This document shows, in pieces, positions 34,059 to 40,681 of a stretch of 64,000 bases of DNA. A program made the position numbers and the translations under genes. Location of the stretch: the NCBI RefSeq assembly GCF_008087085.1, contig NZ_VIYJ01000012.1, positions 1 to 64,000 on the forward strand. Reading direction: 5' to 3'. Below the pieces are notes generated by a model. That model had not been told where the DNA came from and ran no database searches. It saw only the letters and a list, made by a program, of their open reading frames with translations. Each line of letters begins with the position of its first letter. Positions within the stretch are counted from its first letter, which is position 1. Origin of the DNA: Nocardioides rubriscoriae. Lineage in GTDB: Bacteria > Actinomycetota > Actinomycetes > Propionibacteriales > Nocardioidaceae.

Positions 34059-34562
34059 TCACTCCGCGCGGTGCGTGCCCTGCGTCGCGGGACCAGGAGC
34101 CGGGTCGACGACCTCGGTCTCGCGGGTCGCGGGGTCGGTCGGCGTCGTCGGTGCCACCACGTCATCGGCGTGCGCGCCCTTGAGCGCGGGACCGGTGACG
34201 GGCTCGTAGTCAGGCGCCGAGGTGTCGATGCGCGGGTCGAGCTCGTCGGCCCGGCGTACGACGTCCTCCTGGGTCGCCTGCTCGTGCGCGAGGCGGCGGT
34301 GGGCCCCCTCGGCGACCTGCTCGGCCTGCTGCGCCTGCGCCCGGGCGCGTTCGGCCTGGGCGTCCGCGACGCGCGCCTCCTGGGCCGCCGAGCGGACGTC
34401 GGGGTCGTGGCTCGCGGCCCGGCCGCGCAGCTCCTCGGCCGAGGCGAGGCGCTGCTCGCGGGTGTGGGCCGAGCGGCGCCGCAGCAGCACGACGAGCAGG
34501 GCGAGCAGCACCAGCACGACGACCGCGGCGACCAGGACGGCGACGATGGTGGGGGTGTCCAT
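34059..34562 (-). CDS. Membrane-anchored coiled-coil protein
   Basis: A 167-residue protein with one N-terminal helix (about 5-27). A basic stop-transfer RRRSAHTREQR and an Ala/Arg/Glu-rich coiled coil follow (about 35-115, e.g. ADAQAERARAQAQQAEQ). The tail is acidic and disordered. The topology is probably N-out with a cytosolic coiled coil. Similar short proteins are common near cell-envelope genes in actinobacteria but have no defined function. It follows the 43-residue gene at 34566-34697 by three bases. Confidence 0.65.
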   Translation of the reverse strand: MDTPTIVAVLVAAVVVLVLLALLVVLLRRRSAHTREQRLASAEELRGRAASHDPDVRSAAQEARVADAQAERARAQAQQAEQVAEGAHRRLAHEQATQEDVVRRADELDPRIDTSAPDYEPVTGPALKGAHADDVVAPTTPTDPATRETEVVDPAPGPATQGTHRAE

Positions 34563-34565
34563 GGG

Positions 34566-34697
34566 TCAGCTCCCCTCGGGCTCGGGCGCCGGGTGCGTCT
34601 GCGGGTCGGCCATGGGCTGGTCCGGGTCGAGGCTGGGCACGACGTCGGGATGCTCGTCCGGCGTGGCCGGCTGCGGTTCTGTGGGCATGGTGGTCAT
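34566..34697 (-). CDS. Small acidic Pro-rich protein
   Basis: A 43-residue frame beginning MTTMPTEPQP and ending PAPEPEGS, very rich in Pro, Asp and Glu and probably disordered. It ends 3 bases before the coiled-coil gene and runs the same way. Alternative starts are ATG 34697 and ATG 34688. A real product is plausible but not proven. Confidence 0.4.
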   Translation of the reverse strand: MTTMPTEPQPATPDEHPDVVPSLDPDQPMADPQTHPAPEPEGS

Positions 34698-34766
34698 CAG
34701 TCCACCGTGCCCCTCGGCGGCCGGCGCCTCTCCACCCGCGCAGGTGGGAGCCGGCCCCGGTGTGGG

Positions 34767-34772
34767 TAGCGT
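34767..34772 (+). promoter_or_regulatory. Leaderless -10 box (TAGCGT)
   Basis: TAGCGT ends 6 bases before the GTG at 34779. Confidence 0.6.
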
Positions 34773-34778
34773 GCGCGT

Positions 34779-35489
34779 GTGGAGACCGAGGACGTCCTGG
34801 CCCTGCTGCAGGAGGTCGCGGCCGAGGTGGTCGACCCCCGGTTCCGGTCGCTGCGGCGCGGCGAGGTCACCAGCAAACGGCGGCCCGGCGACCTGGTCAC
34901 GGTCGCCGACCGCGAGGCGGAGGTGCTGATCACCGCCGCGCTGCGCGGTTCCCACCCCGACGCCGTGGTCCTCGGCGAGGAGGCCGTCGCCGCCGACCCG
35001 TCGCTGCTGCGCGGCTGGGCCCACGCGCCCCACGTGTTCACCGTCGACCCGGTCGACGGCACCCGCAACTTCGTCCAGGGCTCACCCGACCACGCGGTGA
35101 TGGTCGCCGAGCTGCGCGACGGCGTGGTCGTGCGCAGCTGGATCTGGCAGCCCCAGCACCGCACCGCCTACGTCGCCGAGCGCGGCGCCGGGGCGTGGCG
35201 CGACGGCGTCCGGCTCGACACCACCCGCACCGCCCACCCGAGCCGGAGTCGGACCGGTTCCTGCTGCGGCGTCGACTACCCGCGCCTGGCGACCGGCGAG
35301 GCGGGGTGGGGTGTCTGGTTCAAGACCAAGCCCTGGGACCACGCCCCGGGCTCGCTGCTGCTGACCGAGGCCGGAGGCCGTGTCGGTGGTCCCGGCCGGT
35401 CGCCGTACCGACCGGCGACGCCGCCGCGGGTGCTCGTGGCGACCTCGCGCGGACGTCGCGAGGGGGAGGTCGGCGCCACGACGGTGTGA
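34779..35489 (+). CDS. Inositol monophosphatase-family phosphatase
   Basis: A 236-residue metal-dependent phosphatase. It carries VLGEEAV near residue 66 and the metal site VDPVDGTRNFVQG (about 89-101). The second signature is WDHAPGSLLLTEAGGRVGG (about 186-204). The family includes inositol-, histidinol- and 3'-phosphoadenosine phosphatases; nothing here decides the substrate. Transcription is likely leaderless from 34767. The secreted DUF3089 gene follows after 13 bases and may be co-transcribed. Confidence 0.9.
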   Translation: METEDVLALLQEVAAEVVDPRFRSLRRGEVTSKRRPGDLVTVADREAEVLITAALRGSHPDAVVLGEEAVAADPSLLRGWAHAPHVFTVDPVDGTRNFVQGSPDHAVMVAELRDGVVVRSWIWQPQHRTAYVAERGAGAWRDGVRLDTTRTAHPSRSRTGSCCGVDYPRLATGEAGWGVWFKTKPWDHAPGSLLLTEAGGRVGGPGRSPYRPATPPRVLVATSRGRREGEVGATTV

Positions 35490-35502
35490 GAGCCTCACCC
35501 CC

Positions 35503-36681
35503 GTGCTGACCCGTGCCCGCCACACCTGCCTCCTGACGGTGCTCGCCCTGGTCGCCGGGCTGCTGGCGACCACCCCGGCCCCGGCTCACGCCGTCAACGG
35601 CTCGGTCTCCTGGCTGTGCCGCCCGGCGCAGGGCGCACAGCCCTGCGTCGGCGACCTGACCACGACCGTGCGCCGCAGCGACGGCACCGCGTCGGTGGTC
35701 CGACCCGCCCGCGATCGCCGACCCGGCGTGGACTGCTTCTACGTCTACCCCACGGCCTCGCAGCAGCCGACGCCCAACGCGCGCCGCACCACGGAGGCGT
35801 CGGTGCGGGCCGTGGCCCGCCAGCAGGCGATGCGCTTCTCGCAGGTCTGCCGGACCTACGCGCCCCTCTACCGGCAGCGCACGCTGGCCGCCCTGGCCGC
35901 CGAGCGGGCGTTCACCGAGCGCCAGCGCGCCGGCTTCAACCGCCTGGCCTACCGCGACGTCCTCACCGCCTGGCGGTCCTACCTGGCGCACGACAACCGC
36001 GGGCGCCCGTTCCTGCTGGTCGGGCACTCCCAGGGCTCGCGCCTGCTGCGCAAGCTGGTCCGCGAGGAGATCGACCCGATGCCGCGGCTGCGCCGCCGTC
36101 TGGTCTCGGCGATCCTGCCCGGGGCCAACGTGCTGGTGCGCCGCGGCCGCGACCGGGGCGGCGACTTCGCCCACCTGCGGCTGTGCCGCACCGCGACCCA
36201 GCTGCACTGCGTGCTGGCGTGGTCGACGTTCGGCGACACGCCGCCCGACGACAGCCGCTTCGGTCGGCCCCCGCTCGACGACCAGCCGTCGGCCGGGCTC
36301 GGTCTGCCCGAGGGCGCCCGCTACGAGGTCGCGTGCACCAACCCCGCGTCGTTGCGGCGCAACGCGCGCCGGCCGGTGACCACCCTGGTCCGTTCCGAGA
36401 TGCTGCCCGGCGTCCTGGGCGTGCTCGCGCTCCAGCTGTACGGCGGCCCGCCGCCCAGCGCCGACACGCCGTGGCTGCGGCCGGCCGACCGCTACTCGGC
36501 CCGTTGCGAGACCGTCAACGGCGCCCGCGTGCTGCTGCTGCGCCCCCTCGCCGGGGCCCGCCACCTGTCGCCGTCCCCCGACGCCACCTGGGGCCTGCAC
36601 CTGCTCGACCTCAACATCGCCCTGGGCGACGTGCTGCGGATCGCCCGCCGCCAGGTCCGCGCCTACCAGCGGCGACAGTGA
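35503..36681 (+). CDS. Secreted DUF3089 alpha/beta hydrolase
   Basis: A 392-residue exported protein with a signal peptide (about 1-29, ending APAHA). The catalytic fold is alpha/beta hydrolase, with nucleophile elbow GHSQG (174-178, Ser176). DCFYVYPTAS and the PLYRQRTLAAL region are typical of DUF3089. Asp and His partners are probably in the C-terminal third (e.g. TWGLHLLDLN). It is likely a lipase- or esterase-like enzyme at the cell surface; the substrate is unknown. GTG 35503 is chosen because upstream sequence lies within the phosphatase gene. Confidence 0.85.
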   Translation: MLTRARHTCLLTVLALVAGLLATTPAPAHAVNGSVSWLCRPAQGAQPCVGDLTTTVRRSDGTASVVRPARDRRPGVDCFYVYPTASQQPTPNARRTTEASVRAVARQQAMRFSQVCRTYAPLYRQRTLAALAAERAFTERQRAGFNRLAYRDVLTAWRSYLAHDNRGRPFLLVGHSQGSRLLRKLVREEIDPMPRLRRRLVSAILPGANVLVRRGRDRGGDFAHLRLCRTATQLHCVLAWSTFGDTPPDDSRFGRPPLDDQPSAGLGLPEGARYEVACTNPASLRRNARRPVTTLVRSEMLPGVLGVLALQLYGGPPPSADTPWLRPADRYSARCETVNGARVLLLRPLAGARHLSPSPDATWGLHLLDLNIALGDVLRIARRQVRAYQRRQ

Positions 36682-36722
36682 CCCTGCCCCAGGCCCGCGC
36701 GTCGCACCCGCCCTCCCCACGG

Positions 36723-36759
36723 TGGTCGAGGAGCTCCCGCTAGGGAGCGTCACGAGACC
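36723..36759 (+). repeat. REP-like hairpin, copy 1
   Basis: TGGTCGAGGA precedes the stem GCTCCC-GCTA-GGGAGC (36733-36748), and GTCACGAGACC follows. Flanks and loop match copy 2 at 56590-56625, but the stem sequence differs with base pairing kept. It lies between convergent genes (stops 36681 and 36843). Confidence 0.75.
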
Positions 36760-36842
36760 CCCGACCGCACCGGGACAGCATCGCGCCCCCGTGCCGCCCA
36801 CGGGCATGAGCCCGCCGCGCGAGCCCACCGGTCAGCGACGAA

Positions 36843-39020
36843 TCAAAGGATGTACAGCATCTCCTGGTAGGTCGGCAGCGGCCACAGGTCGTCGGCGACG
36901 AGGCCCTCGAGCTCGTCGGCGGCGGCGCGGACGGCGGCCATCGCGGGCAGCACGCGGTCGCGGACGATGGTCGCGGTCTCGAGCAGGTCGTCGGCGTGCT
37001 CGTGGGCGAGCAGGGTCCTCAGGTCGGCCAGGGCCGAGGTCAGGGAGCCGACCAGCGTGCTCACGGCTTCGAGGGTCGAGCGGTCGGGGGTGAGGCCCGC
37101 GTCGGTGAGCGCCTTGACGTTGAGCGCGAGCTCGGTCTGGTAGCGCAGCGCCGCCGGCAGCACGGTCGTCGTCCCGATCTCGAGGGTGAGGTTGGCCTCG
37201 ACCGTGACGGCGAGCACGTACTGCTCGCAGCCGACCTCGAAGCGGCTGTGCGCCTCGCCCTCGTTGAAGACGCCGTACTTCGCGAACAGCTCGATCGCCT
37301 CGGGCGAGATGAGCTCGGGCAGGGCGTCGACGGTGGTGCGCAGGTTCTTGAGGCCACGCTGCTCGGCCTCGATCGGCCACTCGTCGGAGTAGCCGTTGCC
37401 GTTGAAGATGACCGCACCGTGGTTGGCGACGATCTCGGACAGCAGCGTCTGGACGGCCTCGTTGAAGTCGGTGCCGGCGGCCACGGCGGTCTCGAGCGAC
37501 GTGGCGCAGTGGTCGAGCGCCTCGGCCATAATCGTGTTGATCATGGCCATCGGGCCGGCCACGGTCTGGTGGGAGCCGGGGGCGCGGAACTCGAAGCGGT
37601 TGCCGGTGAAGGCGAACGGCGAGGTGCGGTTGCGGTCGCCGGGGTCCTTGGTCAGGTTGGGCAGGGTGTCGACGCCGATGGTGAGCGTCCCCTTCTCCTT
37701 GGAGTGCGTCGCGCCGCCCTTGGCGATCTGGTCGAACACGTCGGCCAGCTGGTCGCCGAGGAAGATCGAGATGATCGCGGGCGGCGCCTCGTTGGCGCCC
37801 AGGCGGTGGTCGTTGGACGCCGAGGCGACCGACGCGCGCAGCAGGCCGCCGTACAGGTGGACCGCGCGGATGACGGCGGCGCAGAAGACGAGGAACTGCG
37901 CGTTGTCGTGCGGGTTGTCGCCGGGCACGAGCAGCGAGCCGAGCTCGGCGTTGCCGAGGGAGAAGTTGACGTGCTTGCCCGAGCCGTTGACCCCGTCGAA
38001 CGGCTTCTCGTGGAACAGGCACTCCATGCCGTGCTTGCGGGCGACCGACTTGAACGTCGTCATCAGCAGCTGCTGGTGGTCGGAGGCCTCGTTGGCGCGC
38101 TCGAACATCGGCGCCACCTCGAACTGACCGGGGGCGACCTCGTTGTGCCGCGTCTTGGCGGGGATGCCGAGCTTGAAGAGCTCACGCTCGGTGTCCATCA
38201 TGAAGCCCAGCACGCGCTCGGGGATCGCGCCGAAGTAGTGGTCGTCGAACTCCTGGCCCTTGGGCGGCTTGGCGCCGAACAGGGTGCGGCCCGCGTTGAG
38301 CAGGTCGGGGCGCGACCAGAAGAAGTGGCTGTCGATGAGGAAGTACTCCTGCTCGGGACCGCAGTAGGCCACGACGTTGTCGGGCTCGGTGTGGCCGAAC
38401 AGCTCCAAGACGCGCTTGGCGTGCACCGACATCGCCTGCTGCGAGCGCAGTACCGGCGTCTTGTGGTCGAGGGCCTCGCCGGTCATCGAGATGAAGACCG
38501 TCGGGATGCACAGGGTGTTGCCGTTGGGGTTCTCCAGCACGTACGCCGGGCTCATCACGTCCCAGCCGGTGTAGCCGCGCGCCTCGAAGGTGTTGCGCAG
38601 CCCGCCGTTGGGGAACGACGAGGCGTCGGGCTCGCCCTGCACGAGGGTCTTGCCCGAGAACGACGCGAGGGCGGTCCCGTCGCCGACCGGGTCGAGGAAG
38701 CTGTCGTGCTTCTCGGCGGTCAGCCCCGTGAGCGGGTAGAACACGTGGGCGTAGTGGGTGGCGCCCTTCTCCAGCGCCCAGTCCTTCATCGCCGACGCGA
38801 CCGCGTCCGCGACGTCGGGGTCGAGCGGCGTGGACTTCTCGATCGTCGAGACGACCGACTTGTAGACCGACTTGGGCAGGCGCTTCTGCATCACCGTCAG
38901 GCTGAAGACGTTGGAGCCGAAGATCTCGCCGGGCTCCTCGCCGGGGTCGAAGCTGATGGGCGGCGGGACGTAGGCCTCGACGGCGGCGATGGCCTGCAGG
39001 CGTACGGGGTTGGCGGTCAT
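36843..39020 (-). CDS. glnN: Glutamine synthetase type III
   Basis: A 725-residue enzyme, full length for the GSIII class and much longer than GSI. Conserved blocks are GPEQEYFLIDSHFF near 220-233, RHNEVAPGQFEVAPMFERAN near 292-311 and HEKPFDGVNGSGKHVNFSLG near 337-356. FTGNRFEFRAPGS lies near 466. It makes glutamine from glutamate, ammonia and ATP. Upstream is a GlnR-like box and a TAGGTT -10, implying induction in nitrogen limitation. GSIII lacks the adenylylation loop of GSI-beta, so it should be independent of the nearby GlnE. Confidence 0.95.
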   Translation of the reverse strand: MTANPVRLQAIAAVEAYVPPPISFDPGEEPGEIFGSNVFSLTVMQKRLPKSVYKSVVSTIEKSTPLDPDVADAVASAMKDWALEKGATHYAHVFYPLTGLTAEKHDSFLDPVGDGTALASFSGKTLVQGEPDASSFPNGGLRNTFEARGYTGWDVMSPAYVLENPNGNTLCIPTVFISMTGEALDHKTPVLRSQQAMSVHAKRVLELFGHTEPDNVVAYCGPEQEYFLIDSHFFWSRPDLLNAGRTLFGAKPPKGQEFDDHYFGAIPERVLGFMMDTERELFKLGIPAKTRHNEVAPGQFEVAPMFERANEASDHQQLLMTTFKSVARKHGMECLFHEKPFDGVNGSGKHVNFSLGNAELGSLLVPGDNPHDNAQFLVFCAAVIRAVHLYGGLLRASVASASNDHRLGANEAPPAIISIFLGDQLADVFDQIAKGGATHSKEKGTLTIGVDTLPNLTKDPGDRNRTSPFAFTGNRFEFRAPGSHQTVAGPMAMINTIMAEALDHCATSLETAVAAGTDFNEAVQTLLSEIVANHGAVIFNGNGYSDEWPIEAEQRGLKNLRTTVDALPELISPEAIELFAKYGVFNEGEAHSRFEVGCEQYVLAVTVEANLTLEIGTTTVLPAALRYQTELALNVKALTDAGLTPDRSTLEAVSTLVGSLTSALADLRTLLAHEHADDLLETATIVRDRVLPAMAAVRAAADELEGLVADDLWPLPTYQEMLYIL

Positions 39021-39083
39021 GGGCGGGGCTCCCTCGATGTCGGGCCGAGCGTGCGCCGGCCTCGGGCGCCGCCGCCTGCGGTG

Positions 39084-39089
39084 AACCTA
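39084..39089 (-). promoter_or_regulatory. -10 box of glnN (TAGGTT)
   Basis: On the minus strand TAGGTT lies 63 bases before the glnN start and 10 bases downstream of the GlnR-like box. Confidence 0.45.
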
Positions 39090-39099
39090 GGAGCCGCGG

Positions 39100-39126
39100 G
39101 TGTCGCGATTGTTTCGTCGCCGTGTC
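39100..39126 (-). promoter_or_regulatory. GlnR-like box upstream of glnN
   Basis: The minus strand reads GACAC-N6-GAAAC-N6-GACAC. The actinobacterial GlnR site is built of GTnAC and GAAAC half-sites at 11-base intervals. Here the GAAAC half-site and the spacing are exact, while both partners are GACAC rather than GTnAC. Position just upstream of the -10 suits an activator. A match by eye, not tested. Confidence 0.5.
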
Positions 39127-39240
39127 GCTGGACGGATCCGGCGTGTGACGCCCCTCACCCGCCCGTCGACGCGAGACCGCGCCAGACGCTGCGGCGGGGG
39201 GTGGCTGGCATCCTGCGCAGACTCTGGCAGACTCCCCCGC

Positions 39241-40002
39241 GTGTCACAGGAGCAACATGAGGAGCGCCGGGCGGTCGTCGTCGAGGACGACGAGGACATC
39301 CGGTCGCTCATCGAGTTCACCCTGACCACTCAGGGCTTCGTGGTCCGCTCGGTCGCGACCGGCCTCGACGGCATCGAGCAGGTCAAGCAGTTCGACCCCG
39401 ACCTGGTGACCCTCGACCTGGGGCTGCCGGGCATCGACGGCATCGAGACCTGCCGCCGGATCCGCGAGCACACCGACGCCTACGTCGTGATGATCACGGC
39501 CCGCGACGACGAGATCGACCGCCTCCTGGGGCTCGAGACCGGCGCCGACGACTTCTTGTCCAAGCCCTTCAGCGTGCGCGAGCTCAAGGCCCGCATCAAC
39601 GCGCTCTTCCGCCGTCCGCGTCGTGGCGTCGGCGCGGCCGGACCCGCGCCGGCCTCGTCCCAGGCCGCCATCGCCGTCGCGCTCCAGCCCGACCACGAGG
39701 TCCTCGAGCACGGGCCGCTGCGCGTCGACGTCGACGGACGCCGTGCCTTCCGCTCTGCCGACGAGCTCTCGCTGACCCGCACCGAGTTCGACCTGCTCAC
39801 CGAGCTGATGCGCACCCCCGCCCGGGTCTGGACCCGCGAGGCCCTGCTGCGCTCGGTCTGGGGCACCGACTGGGCCAGCGACACCCACCTCGTCGAGGTC
39901 CACATCGGCAACCTGCGACGCAAGCTCGGCGAGGGCTCCGGCCGCCCCAAGTTCATCAAGACCGTGCGGGGCGTCGGCTACCGCATGGAGTCGCTGGACT
40001 GA
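39241..40002 (+). CDS. Orphan OmpR-family response regulator
   Basis: A 253-residue regulator. The receiver domain has VVEDDEDIR and phospho-acceptor Asp near residue 60 in VTLDLGLPG, with Lys in LSKPFSVRELKAR. A 30-residue Ala/Pro linker joins it to a winged helix (LTRTEFDLLTELMRTP ... TVRGVGYRMES). No kinase gene is adjacent; the converging neighbour is a degenerate Hpt protein. The start is GTG 39241 with CAGACT 7 bases upstream. In-frame sequence back to 39100 crosses the glnN control region and is probably not translated. Confidence 0.9.
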   Translation: MSQEQHEERRAVVVEDDEDIRSLIEFTLTTQGFVVRSVATGLDGIEQVKQFDPDLVTLDLGLPGIDGIETCRRIREHTDAYVVMITARDDEIDRLLGLETGADDFLSKPFSVRELKARINALFRRPRRGVGAAGPAPASSQAAIAVALQPDHEVLEHGPLRVDVDGRRAFRSADELSLTRTEFDLLTELMRTPARVWTREALLRSVWGTDWASDTHLVEVHIGNLRRKLGEGSGRPKFIKTVRGVGYRMESLD

Positions 40003-40006
40003 CCGA

Positions 40007-40031
40007 CCCGCGGCGGGCGACCCGCTGCGGG
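40007..40031. terminator. Bidirectional hairpin between convergent genes
   Basis: CCCGCGGCGGG (40007-40017), a CGA loop and CCCGCTGCGGG (40021-40031) form an 11-bp stem with one G-T wobble. It lies between the stops of the regulator and the Hpt-like gene. There is no T-run. Confidence 0.6.
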
Positions 40032-40045
40032 CTCGGCCCAAGACG

Positions 40046-40438
40046 TCAGGACGTGCGGGCCCCGTGGCCCTCGAAGGCCTCGGCCGCGGTCGGGTCCTGG
40101 GCGAGGTAGGTGTCGATCGCCGTTGCGGCGCGCTGCGCCGCGTCGGGTAGGAGCAGGGCCTGGGCGCCCGCCGAGCGCAGGTCGCCCCGCCGCAGGTCGG
40201 TCTCGAGGTGCGCTGCGAGCCCGGACAGCTCGTCGGCGCCAGTCATGGTCGACGACACCTTGAGACTCAGCACCGCGTCCATCGCCTCGTCGACGTCGCC
40301 CGCGCCGACCGAGGCCAGCACGCGTGCGACCCGCGGCTCGAGCATCCGCCGGTAGGTGCGCGCGAGCTCGAGGACGAACGGCCGTTGGGAGGCATCGTCG
40401 ACGAGGTCGAGCAACCTGCTCGGGTCGAACGCGGTCAT
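40046..40438 (-). CDS. Hpt-like protein lacking the phospho-histidine
   Basis: A 130-residue helical protein resembling histidine phosphotransfer domains. The segment AVLSLKVSSTMTGADELSGL and the following AAHLETDL fit the H-x-L-K-x2-S/A pattern with a downstream small-residue helix. The phospho-accepting His is replaced by Leu57 (LSLK instead of HxLK). It could bind receivers without transferring phosphate. ATG 40438 has a GGGAGA site 6 bases upstream. It converges on the orphan response regulator. Confidence 0.65.
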   Translation of the reverse strand: MTAFDPSRLLDLVDDASQRPFVLELARTYRRMLEPRVARVLASVGAGDVDEAMDAVLSLKVSSTMTGADELSGLAAHLETDLRRGDLRSAGAQALLLPDAAQRAATAIDTYLAQDPTAAEAFEGHGARTS

Positions 40439-40484
40439 GGACGGATCTCCCTCGGATCGTGACTTCCCATCCTGCAGGCCGCTC

Positions 40485-40497
40485 ATCAGGTCCTGAT
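40485..40497. promoter_or_regulatory. Palindrome upstream of the Hpt-like gene
   Basis: ATCAGG-T-CCTGAT is a 6-bp perfect inverted repeat 47 bases upstream of the Hpt-like start, in a 243-base gap with no gene. It is a possible operator. Confidence 0.3.
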
Positions 40498-40681
40498 CCA
40501 GAAAACCTCAAGAACTGCTCAATACCTCTGCGACCGGCTCCGAGGCGCGAGCACGGACGCGTCATACGGACCGGGGCGCGACCGCGGGCCGCGACCTCTG
40601 GGGGGATCGGTCACGGCCCGCGATGGAACATCCTGTCACTTATCAACACAACCGGGCAATCACCGGCGTCTGTCCGTCGGC

